From contig JAKACU010000029.1 of assembly GCA_021821185.1 (NCBI GenBank), positions 1 to 21,421 on the forward strand: a stretch of 21,421 nucleotides of DNA, read 5' to 3'. This document shows, piece by piece, positions 1-6,589 of the stretch. The position numbers and the translations under genes were made by a program. The notes under the pieces were generated by a model that saw only the letters and a list, made by a program, of their open reading frames with translations, was not told where the DNA came from and did not search any database. Every line of letters starts with the position of its first letter. Position 1 is the stretch's first letter. The stretch comes from Bacillota bacterium. GTDB lineage: Bacteria > Bacillota > Bacilli > Alicyclobacillales > SLC66.

Positions 1-649
1 ACGCTGCCACGACAAAACCGATAAAGAAGAACGACATTAAGTAGTTCGCTTTCATCATGCGGATAACCATCGCATAACCAACGACGACGATAAAGCCGCC
101 AGCAATTTGCAAACCACCTGTTACTACATGCGGAATGGCATCTAGCATGTTCGTTACAGCGGCGGTTCCGACAAGGACTGACGCGAGCAACGTAGGAATG
201 GCGATACGCAAAGCCTGCACAAACAAAGCTAATAAATGAGCCGCATCGATTTGTCGAAAACTTCCTTTTTCAGCTGCGCGATCAGACCAGTGTTGAAAGA
301 ACACCGTAATCGTACGGGCAACAATCGTTAAAATCTGCCCTGCCACAGCCAGAGGTATCGCAAGCGCTATTCCTTCACCGACAGAAAAGTGTCCAGCAAT
401 AACGAGAATGGTAGAAATCATACTTGCCAAGGCCGAGTCTGGTGATTGGGCAGCCCCAATATTCATCCAACCAATCGCCATCAACTGCAAAGTACCACCC
501 AGAATAATTCCGATACCAATATTGCCGAGAACCGCACCCGCCAACGTACAAGAAACAAGCGGTTGGTAGAGCTGAAACTCGTCGAGAACACTACTTGCTC
601 CGACGATCGCCCCGAGAATGACAAGCATGATCAATTGCGTCGTAGTCAC
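1..649 (-). CDS. PTS mannose/fructose/sorbose-family EIIC permease (3' end cut by window edge)
   Basis: Membrane channel subunit of a mannose-family phosphotransferase system; it moves a hexose or hexosamine across the membrane for phosphorylation by EIIB. The frame is open from a GTG at 649 to the window edge (216 codons visible; family members are usually about 250-270 aa). The N-terminus is rich in Gly/Ala/Ile with repeated hydrophobic segments and the family-typical stretch LGNIGIGIILGGTLQLMAIG, followed by WMNIGAAQSPD. The GTG start overlaps the EIIB stop as GTGA and has an AGGAGG Shine-Dalgarno site about 8 bases upstream, so it is translationally coupled as the third gene of EIIA-EIIB-EIIC. 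An EIID gene is expected just beyond the window. Family assignment is firm; the sugar cannot be read from sequence. Confidence 0.9.
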   Translation of the reverse strand, partial: MTTTQLIMLVILGAIVGASSVLDEFQLYQPLVSCTLAGAVLGNIGIGIILGGTLQLMAIGWMNIGAAQSPDSALASMISTILVIAGHFSVGEGIALAIPLAVAGQILTIVARTITVFFQHWSDRAAEKGSFRQIDAAHLLALFVQALRIAIPTLLASVLVGTAAVTNMLDAIPHVVTGGLQIAGGFIVVVGYAMVIRMMKANYLMSFFFIGFVVAA

Positions 650-1143
650 AAGAGTCCCTCCTCTTTCAATTTCGTCATCATGTCAACTTTTCCATTGGTA
701 GGAACTTGTCGAATCTCCAATTCAACATGGCCTTCACTTAACTTTTTAAAGGCATCAACATCTTCTTGATTGACAGATACTGCTTTCGTAATTTGCGTTT
801 TTCCCGCCGTAAAAGCCATGCCACCAATGTTCACTGATTTGATTTCGACGCCACCTTCGACCATACGCACGATGTCCGTCGGATTCGAGAATAAAAAGAA
901 TGTCTTGAAACTTTCATACTTTGGATTCAGATACGCTTGGATAGCTTTATCGACAGAAAGTACGTGCGACTTTACACCAGGAGGCGCCACTTGCAACAGC
1001 AAGGTCTTTCTCAATTCATCTTTGGCAACGCCATCATTGACCACAATGATATGATTACACCCTGATTCACGAGTCCATGTGGATGCGACTTGTCCATGAA
1101 TCAAACGATCGTCGATGCGAACTAATACGATTTGCATGCCCAT
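646..1143 (-). CDS. PTS mannose/fructose/sorbose-family EIIB
   Basis: Cytoplasmic phosphocarrier of a mannose-family PTS, 165 aa, the normal length for a free-standing EIIB. It takes phosphate from EIIA and passes it to the incoming sugar. The active-site signature RIDDRLIHGQV is at residues 9-19, with the phosphorylatable His at 16. The motif INIGG-like stretch (VNIGGMAF) and the C-terminal segment ending in LKEEGLL are also family-typical. It begins four bases after the EIIA stop, with a GAGGAGGAG Shine-Dalgarno site, and overlaps the EIIC start by four bases. It belongs to the operon driven by the sigma-54 promoter at 1630-1645. Confidence 0.95.
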   Translation of the reverse strand: MGMQIVLVRIDDRLIHGQVASTWTRESGCNHIIVVNDGVAKDELRKTLLLQVAPPGVKSHVLSVDKAIQAYLNPKYESFKTFFLFSNPTDIVRMVEGGVEIKSVNIGGMAFTAGKTQITKAVSVNQEDVDAFKKLSEGHVELEIRQVPTNGKVDMMTKLKEEGLL

Positions 1144-1147
1144 ACTT

Positions 1148-1564
1148 TTATAACTCCTCCTCTTCGATCGGTTTTAAGCTCTTAAGAGACTGGATGCCCA
1201 TCACCCCAGCCTGTTTGGCAGTTTCAGCCAATTGGGCTACTGTACTGCTTGACCGTAAACCAAATAACTCCAGTAACATGGGCAAATTTACTCCTGTTAC
1301 AACATCCCAGTTACTCTCGCTTGCGGCCATACGGCTTGCAGCATTAAACGGACTGCCGCCAAAAAGATCGCACAAGAATAAAACGCCTTCCGATGTGTCC
1401 ATATGACTGATAGCCTCAGTATATTTGTCAATCAGATGGGACTGATCTTCGCCTGGTACAAACGTAATGGCGGTAACGTTTCCCTGCTCCCCACTAATGA
1501 GGGCTGACGATTTGAGTAATTCATCAGCCAATGCGCCATGCGCAGAAACAATGATCGCAATCAA
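1148..1564 (-). CDS. PTS mannose/fructose-family EIIA
   Basis: Cytoplasmic phosphocarrier that accepts phosphate from HPr; first gene of the EIIA-EIIB-EIIC operon. The chosen TTG start at 1564 gives 138 aa beginning IAIIVSAHGALADELL, which places the active-site His at residue 9, as in ManX-type EIIA domains. Other family hallmarks are VPGED, GVLFLCDLFGGSPFNAASR and TGVNLPMLLE. An AAGGAGG site at 1573-1579 sits 8 bases before this TTG. A longer in-frame reading up to 1729 adds about 55 residues unlike any EIIA and would run across the sigma-54 promoter, so it is rejected. The product is a free EIIA, not fused to EIIB as in E. coli ManX. Confidence 0.93.
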   Translation of the reverse strand: MIAIIVSAHGALADELLKSSALISGEQGNVTAITFVPGEDQSHLIDKYTEAISHMDTSEGVLFLCDLFGGSPFNAASRMAASESNWDVVTGVNLPMLLELFGLRSSSTVAQLAETAKQAGVMGIQSLKSLKPIEEEEL

Positions 1565-1629
1565 CGACAAAACCTCCTTCATCCTGACTTTCACTATCTT
1601 TGTCGAACTTTGTCGCCCACATATTATGT

Positions 1630-1645
1630 AGCAAATTTCATGCCA
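1630..1645 (-). promoter_or_regulatory. Sigma-54 (-24/-12) promoter of the mannose-family PTS operon
   Basis: On the minus strand the sequence reads TGGCAT-N5-TTGCT, against the consensus TGGCAC-N5-TTGCA/T. The invariant GG (1644-1643) and GC (1632-1631) are separated by exactly 10 bases, as sigma-54 requires. Transcription would start near 1619, leaving a leader of about 55 bases before the EIIA TTG start. A sigma-54 activator gene and rpoN lie just upstream in the same window, which strongly supports the assignment. Confidence 0.88.
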
Positions 1646-1678
1646 AAACATAAAAAACGCTATAAACTCACATTTTTC

Positions 1679-1714
1679 ATTGCCGTTTACGGCAATTTGA
1701 GACACTAGTCTCAA
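1679..1714. promoter_or_regulatory. Two abutting 18-bp inverted repeats, candidate upstream activator sites
   Basis: Two perfect dyads lie end to end: ATTGCCG-ttta-CGGCAAT (1679-1696) and TTGAGAC-acta-GTCTCAA (1697-1714). Each has 7-bp arms and a 4-base spacer; both have TTG...CAA outer ends but differ inside. They lie about 60-95 bases upstream of the predicted sigma-54 start site, where enhancer-binding proteins such as LevR bind. Neither dyad is followed by a T-run, so they do not look like terminators. Assignment to the LevR-type protein is inference. Confidence 0.6.
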
Positions 1715-1783
1715 GCCATCAAGACACATCAGACAATTGAATGTATTTTGTCCGGCAAGGAGATAAAGTACACGCGGGCTAGG

Positions 1784-1833
1784 AACAATAAAAAACGATT
1801 GTCTCGTCTTTTGCTGTCAACGGGACAATCGTT
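1784..1833 (-). terminator. Rho-independent terminator after the levR-EIIB transcript
   Basis: On the minus strand a 13-bp stem (1821-1833 with 1794-1806, one G-T pair) with a 14-base loop is followed by a T6 run (1795-1790). The upstream arm lies inside the last codons of the stand-alone EIIB gene, so coding sequence and terminator overlap. It separates the levR-EIIB transcript from the downstream sigma-54-driven PTS operon. Confidence 0.85.
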
Positions 1834-2308
1834 CGATTAGGGGGATTTTTCGATCCGTGGGGATTATCTGAATCGTGACATGGACGCCTGCTTCGAAAAG
1901 GGCTTGAAAATCAGTGATATCTTGATCGTTGACGTAGACAGCTCTATGTAAACTTTTATACGCGGGACGATAACGCAATCCACCGACATTGATTTCCCGA
2001 ATAAAAGGGTATCGTCTGCATAACTTTAATGCATCAGCAACGTTTTCAACTAACACCATGAGGTTAGCCACGTCGTTTGGAACGAACGCGCAAAGGGCTT
2101 GCTGCACGGTTACAACGTCGAGTTGAATATAAGCGGGCACCGATGATTTTAATAGCATGACCACCAGAGGTTGTGACGCCGCACGGTCACTGACAACAAC
2201 GATGCGTTTGGCACCCACATGTTGCACCCACGTCGTGACCACTTGTCCGTGAATCAGACGATCATCAATGCGTAAAAATAAACCATCGTCTTTCGTTACT
2301 TTCACCAC
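1817..2308 (-). CDS. Stand-alone PTS mannose-family EIIB, encoded with the LevR-type activator
   Basis: A second EIIB of the mannose/fructose/sorbose family, about 163 aa. The active-site signature RIDDRLIHGQV is at residues 13-23, with the catalytic His at about residue 20, so it should be phosphorylatable. It starts 13 bases after the activator gene with tandem GTG codons (2308 or 2305) and only a weak, overlapping AGGTGG ribosome site, suggesting translational coupling. No EIIA, EIIC or EIID accompanies it; its own terminator follows immediately. In B. subtilis LevR is inhibited through phosphorylation by its cognate EIIB (LevE). The inference here is that this orphan EIIB relays the transport state to the activator rather than carrying sugar flux. 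Confidence 0.93.
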   Translation of the reverse strand: MVKVTKDDGLFLRIDDRLIHGQVVTTWVQHVGAKRIVVVSDRAASQPLVVMLLKSSVPAYIQLDVVTVQQALCAFVPNDVANLMVLVENVADALKLCRRYPFIREINVGGLRYRPAYKSLHRAVYVNDQDITDFQALFEAGVHVTIQIIPTDRKIPLIERLSR

Positions 2309-2321
2309 CTAAACACACGAG

Positions 2322-4952
2322 TCACATGATCATGTTACAGATGTAGGCCATTTCTCCAGGTGAAATTGTGATGCGAAACCAAGCTTCAAAAGGGGCGAGA
2401 CAATCTTGTACCAATTGCCAAATATCCGGGCTGTGCGTCATAAGCAGTTCCGTATCAGGATGCGGCAAAGATTCCCCGCGAACCATACGTTCTACAGCAC
2501 ACGCCATGTGGATCGTAAAGCGCACCTGAAATGGTTCATCAAGCTCTCGCGTAACCCCTTTTTTCAAAATGGCAATCGCCTCTTGAGCCACTTTTACAGC
2601 CAGAGAAGGATTGACAACGGTTAAATCATCTTCTAACAACTGTCGCGCGTATCGAAATAAGTCGCCAGGGGCAACCTCTACAGCCGCAGGCTCGACATCT
2701 TGAATGGAGACAGACTGAAGGTGACTTATCATCGCAACCAGTCTCTTCAAACCATGCGGGGCGAGCAATTGTTCAACCGACAAAAATGGCACATCTCGTA
2801 TATCCGGTCGGATAGACCCGACCATGACGAGCAGATCGTTGCCATATACGGCGTTTACCTTTCCATCCAGGCTTACTTCTACGGGAACGACTTCAATGTG
2901 CTCGTGAAATTTTGCTGGCAATTCTTTTTCGATAAAACGTTTTAAAGCTACGGCAGAGCCTCGACCGGTCAAACAACACGTCCAGATCCGGTAAACCTGA
3001 TCAACCCTTTGCGAAGCAACGTCAGGTACTGCTTTTCTCTCCTCTATCATCGCACAAAGCGCGGCAACATCTCCACGACTAGCCTCATTCGCCAAAACAA
3101 CTTGCAACAACGTGGTGACATCAGGCCGAAAAATCACTTGCCTATCCGGACGCTCCCGAACCCAATCACAGACGATAACGATATCGGTCAATACAAGCAC
3201 GCCTTGGCCTGCACTTGCGAGAAGCGACGCAGCAATAAATTGGTCCTGCAAGTCCTCCGGGTCGACGTCAAACGGAACATCGATCGATACTAAACGTTGA
3301 TTACCGCTCATCTTTTGCACTGCTTGAACCATTTGACTTGCCACGGCATCGCCTCGCATCATGACGACGATACCTGTCGAAAGATACGCATTCGTCTCCT
3401 TTGCTTTGAGAAGCAAAGCCACTAAGGCTATCTCGTGTTCGGGAAAATCAATGCCTGACGTTTGTGACAGAGCCGCAAGCAACGCTGCTGACAAGCCGTA
3501 TAACGTAGGGTACTCTACCTTAACATAAGTAAACAACAATGGGTTGAGTTGTCTGCGCAATTCTTGGTCATCGCGTACCAGTCCTGACAGATGGATAGAT
3601 ACCCTTACAAAGGCATCTTGCTCCTGTTCTGGATCAATGTGCAAAGATACCGTTTGCCAACAATGCCGCATCATCCGATAAAATGCGTCTCCCACAAATC
3701 GCTGCAATTCTGTTAAGGAAGGACTCACAGACTGCGCAAATTGGCGGCGCATCAGTTCGCGTTCAATAGCTACCACAATCTCTTCATGGGCCAGCCCAAT
3801 CACCTGCAATTGCTGTCCAAGCCTTGCCAAATGTTCAGACAGCGATTCCTCAAAAATCGATGTTTTGACGGGGCTTGGTTTTTCTGAAGGTGAGACACTC
3901 ATATCCTTGACTTGCTCAGAAAACAGACCAGATAGCGATAAGTTTTCGGCAGTTTCACCTAATTGAATTAGATGCTCATCAATGGTCAGTTCTTCGTGTT
4001 GTCCCCGCTGAATATACGCTTGGGCACAGGCAAGCTTGAGTGCATTGCGCAATCCTCCAATATTGCCAGGAAGATGCGCAAACAACAAACGTTTGACGGC
4101 ATCTCCTTTCAGTCGCAGCGATACGTTTAACACTTGGGCTTCTTCGACAAGTAACCGATAAATCAATTCATAACGATCATAGATAGACCATTCTCGCAAC
4201 GAAGGTAAAGAAATCGTAACCGGAATTCGTCGACGAAACGTAAGTAATAACACCGATTCATCCGTTTCCGTTGTCGCGGCAAACAGCAAAGCTTGTGATC
4301 GACGCCGCGTGCTTGTCTCCCCCATGCGTTGAAAATCTCCAGTATCTAGCCAATGAAACAACATTTCCTGCCCTTGTGGTGGAAGTCGATGAATTTCATC
4401 GAGAAAGAGTACCCCCGTATCCGCAAGTTCTATTAACCCCGGTTTCTCACTATCGGCTCCCGTAAAGGCTCCTTTTACATGCCCAAATAAATGATCAAGA
4501 AGAATTTCGGGATTATTCGCATATTCCGCACAATTGAAAGTGATAAATGGTGCTCGATCTGTCAAGTGATGTTGTTCTATCGCGTAGGTGTGCATCGTTT
4601 TGGCAAACGTCGACTTACCCACGCCAGCTTCACCTAAAATGAGAACGTGCATCCCTACTGGCGGATAAGAAACGGCTGCCTTCGCGAGACGTACAGCTTG
4701 CGACAAACTCCTGGAAAAACCTACAACTGAAGAAAAGGCATCGACTTTCATGGCGCTTTCAGGGGGAAAGTAGCGAGTCGGTCGACCCGATAATTTTTTG
4801 ACTAAGCCATCACGGCATAACAGGTTTAACTCGCTGCTACAATTGCTTCGTGAAATGCCAGCTGCTTGCGCAATCTCTTGTGTTGTGTAGCCCCGTTGTT
4901 GATTTGTCCACAAAAGAGTCAGTGCTTGAAAAACGCGATCAGTACGTTTCAT
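2322..4952 (-). CDS. levR: LevR/ManR-family sigma-54-dependent activator with PRD and PTS domains
   Basis: Enhancer-binding transcription activator, 876 aa. Domain order: N-terminal winged HTH (about 1-65; TTQEIAQAAGISRSN); AAA+ sigma-54 interaction domain (about 72-330) with Walker A GEAGVGKS at 107-114, the sigma-54 contact loop GAFTGA at 161-166 and Walker B VLFLDEIH at 181-188; PRD1 (about 370-518, His454); an EIIA-Man-like domain (about 525-640); an EIIB-like segment with CC at 659-660; and PRD2 (about 765-876, His815 in FTIHMACAVERM). This is the LevR/ManR layout. In the EIIA-like domain the His normally phosphorylated in the HG motif is Arg533 (VVMMRGDAVAS), so that regulatory input appears lost. 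ATG start with a GGGAAG site. It is divergent from rpoN and followed after 13 bases by a stand-alone EIIB. Confidence 0.93.
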   Translation of the reverse strand: MKRTDRVFQALTLLWTNQQRGYTTQEIAQAAGISRSNCSSELNLLCRDGLVKKLSGRPTRYFPPESAMKVDAFSSVVGFSRSLSQAVRLAKAAVSYPPVGMHVLILGEAGVGKSTFAKTMHTYAIEQHHLTDRAPFITFNCAEYANNPEILLDHLFGHVKGAFTGADSEKPGLIELADTGVLFLDEIHRLPPQGQEMLFHWLDTGDFQRMGETSTRRRSQALLFAATTETDESVLLLTFRRRIPVTISLPSLREWSIYDRYELIYRLLVEEAQVLNVSLRLKGDAVKRLLFAHLPGNIGGLRNALKLACAQAYIQRGQHEELTIDEHLIQLGETAENLSLSGLFSEQVKDMSVSPSEKPSPVKTSIFEESLSEHLARLGQQLQVIGLAHEEIVVAIERELMRRQFAQSVSPSLTELQRFVGDAFYRMMRHCWQTVSLHIDPEQEQDAFVRVSIHLSGLVRDDQELRRQLNPLLFTYVKVEYPTLYGLSAALLAALSQTSGIDFPEHEIALVALLLKAKETNAYLSTGIVVMMRGDAVASQMVQAVQKMSGNQRLVSIDVPFDVDPEDLQDQFIAASLLASAGQGVLVLTDIVIVCDWVRERPDRQVIFRPDVTTLLQVVLANEASRGDVAALCAMIEERKAVPDVASQRVDQVYRIWTCCLTGRGSAVALKRFIEKELPAKFHEHIEVVPVEVSLDGKVNAVYGNDLLVMVGSIRPDIRDVPFLSVEQLLAPHGLKRLVAMISHLQSVSIQDVEPAAVEVAPGDLFRYARQLLEDDLTVVNPSLAVKVAQEAIAILKKGVTRELDEPFQVRFTIHMACAVERMVRGESLPHPDTELLMTHSPDIWQLVQDCLAPFEAWFRITISPGEMAYICNMIM

Positions 4953-4974
4953 AATCTTCCCACTTTACATAAAG

Positions 4975-5003
4975 TTGCGTCCCTATACCTTATCTCTTAT
5001 AAT
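4975..5003 (+). promoter_or_regulatory. Candidate sigma-A promoter of rpoN
   Basis: TTGCGT (4975-4980), a 17-base spacer, then TATAAT (4998-5003), a perfect -10 box. Transcription would start near 5010, about 40 bases before the rpoN ATG. The surrounding stretch is very AT-rich. It lies in the 98-base gap between divergent levR and rpoN; I could not identify a convincing levR promoter there. Confidence 0.55.
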
Positions 5004-5050
5004 TAAATAAAATTATAGTTTTTACAATGGATGATTAAGGTCTGGTTAAC

Positions 5051-6349
5051 ATGTCGGTCAATCTTCACCTCACACAACAACAACTTCAAGCCATACGTCT
5101 GTCCCCTGCATTTCAACAATCTTTGCAAGTTCTTCATATGAGCCACATCGACTTGTCGGCGTATCTTAGTGAAATCAGTGCACATAATCCCTTGCTTGAA
5201 TGGAATAAAAAAAGTATCCCGGCGACAAGATCCTTGTCTTCATTTGATTTTGATCGTCTCCATGAAAGGGTTTCCTTAACAGACACTTTAGTATCTCAGA
5301 TCAATACGTCCAAAGTATCTTCACAAATAGATCGTATCTTGCGCTACATGATCGGGAGTCTAAACGATTCAGGTTATCTTATGGATTCCTTGGAGGAAAT
5401 CGCAAGCTGTCTTGATGAACCTATGGAGATCGTCGTGAAGGCTCTCCATCACCTGCAATCGTTCGATCCTGCTGGCATTGGCGCTCGATCATTGCAAGAG
5501 TGCCTACTGTTACAACTTGATTTTGTGCCAGAAGCTAAACGGCCACTTATCAAACTATTGCTTAACGATCATATGGAACTTATCGCGGCTAAGGAATGGG
5601 CCTACTTAGCAGAACTTCTTCATACGTCTGAAGAAAGTCTGCTAGAAGCATTCAGACAAATTCAAAAGCTTCAACCACGGCCGGCACTCGCGTATGCAAG
5701 GCAGGATCCTGCAGACTATATCATTGATATCACGGTCAAACAGATCGATGGCAGATTTGTGCCTGTCCTGAATCAAGAAGCGATGATCGATCTTTCGATT
5801 ACCCCGCTTGATAATGAACATACAATACTTGCTGATAAGAGCGCAAAATCATGGTACCGCAAACACCTTTCAGAAGGTTTACGTTTGCTCTCCTCACTTG
5901 AAAAACGATCAGCAACCATGTTATGTGTAGCAAGCGCCATTATTGAACGACAACAGCATTTTTTTGCTGAAGGACCGAAAGCCCTTCGGCCATTGACGTT
6001 ACGCGATGTGGCACGAGAAACGTCTTTCAGTGTTTCTACCGTATCAAGAGCTAGTCAAAATAAATGGATGAAGACAACGTGGGGCATTTATCCATTTTCC
6101 TATTTCTTCCCAGCTGCTATTACAGCACAGCACGAAACGAGATCCTCCGAGTCGATCAAAGCTATGCTTCGTTCCTTTATCGCCTATGAGGATAAAAAAC
6201 ATCCACTTTCTGATGAAGAAATTTGTGCGCAGTTTAAAGATATAGGAATTTATGTGGCACGACGAACTATTGCCAAATACCGGGTTGCATTAACCATTCC
6301 TTCATCACGTGAACGAAAACTAGCCAATGCGCGAAAGCTCAATCTTTAA
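5051..6349 (+). CDS. rpoN: RNA polymerase sigma-54 factor RpoN (SigL)
   Basis: Alternative sigma factor that directs RNA polymerase to -24/-12 promoters and needs an ATP-driven activator to open them. 432 aa, close to the usual Gram-positive SigL length. Region I (about 1-50) is Gln/Leu-rich with the LSPAFQQSLQVL pattern and HNPLLEW. The core-binding region spans roughly 75-250. The -12/HTH region (about 312-352) contains TLRDVARETSFSVSTVSRA and ends IYPFSYFF. The diagnostic RpoN box is ARRTIAKYR at 403-411. The acidic region II is almost absent, as in other Firmicutes. It is transcribed away from the LevR-type activator, so sigma factor, activator and target promoter lie within 5 kb. Its last 30 bases overlap an opposite-strand pseudogene. 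Confidence 0.97.
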   Translation: MSVNLHLTQQQLQAIRLSPAFQQSLQVLHMSHIDLSAYLSEISAHNPLLEWNKKSIPATRSLSSFDFDRLHERVSLTDTLVSQINTSKVSSQIDRILRYMIGSLNDSGYLMDSLEEIASCLDEPMEIVVKALHHLQSFDPAGIGARSLQECLLLQLDFVPEAKRPLIKLLLNDHMELIAAKEWAYLAELLHTSEESLLEAFRQIQKLQPRPALAYARQDPADYIIDITVKQIDGRFVPVLNQEAMIDLSITPLDNEHTILADKSAKSWYRKHLSEGLRLLSSLEKRSATMLCVASAIIERQQHFFAEGPKALRPLTLRDVARETSFSVSTVSRASQNKWMKTTWGIYPFSYFFPAAITAQHETRSSESIKAMLRSFIAYEDKKHPLSDEEICAQFKDIGIYVARRTIAKYRVALTIPSSRERKLANARKLNL

Positions 6350-6540
6350 ATCAACCATTTCTTGCGTAATGGAAAAAATATCGTGGTTTTCCCAAACACC
6401 ATGAATTTTCAAATAATAGGGTGCTCTTCCTTCATACTGAAAACCCGCCTTTTGCTAAGAATACTGCGTTGACGAACATCAAGCATCGATTCCGCATCAT
6501 CAATGCTGAGTTGCCTAACAAATACACGAGAAGAAGACAT
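6320..6540 (-). pseudogene. Remnant of a RimJ-type GNAT acetyltransferase (internal deletion plus frameshift)
   Basis: An N-terminal fragment (6540 to about 6451) reads MSSSRVFVRQLSIDDAESML, resembling the opening beta-strand and helix of RimJ/RimL-like N-acetyltransferases. In a different frame (6454-6320) comes the family's C-terminal end, QKAGFQYEGRAPYYLKIHG then VWENHDIFSIT, close to the usual ..GFRYEG..YLKINGVWEDH..AIT. The roughly 110 residues between, including the acetyl-CoA-binding region, are missing, and the two parts are out of frame. The N-terminal frame stops at 6409. A TTG four codons upstream with AGGAG before it may have been the original start. The final 30 bases overlap the 3' end of rpoN on the other strand. 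Confidence 0.75.
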
Positions 6541-6567
6541 GACAATTCGCAAGCTTTACTCCTATCT

Positions 6568-6586
6568 CAATTTCACAGGGAAATTG
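6568..6586. repeat. Short AT-rich hairpin after nagA
   Basis: CAATTTC-acagg-GAAATTG is a perfect 7-bp inverted repeat just downstream of the nagA stop. No T-run follows on either strand, so it would be at best a weak terminator or an mRNA 3'-end structure. Confidence 0.35.
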
Positions 6587-6589
6587 TCT

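Noticed and set aside
1679..1696. Catabolite-responsive (cre) site at the first dyad
   Set aside because: The central CG and flanking positions of the cre consensus do not line up with TGCCGTTTACGGCA.
1565..1729. N-terminal extension of EIIA
   Set aside because: The extra residues have no family resemblance and the DNA contains the sigma-54 promoter, both dyads and a strong RBS for the TTG start.
4953..5050. Minus-strand promoter for levR (TTGTAA-N17-AATTAT)
   Set aside because: Only a partial match in an AT-rich stretch where such matches occur by chance.
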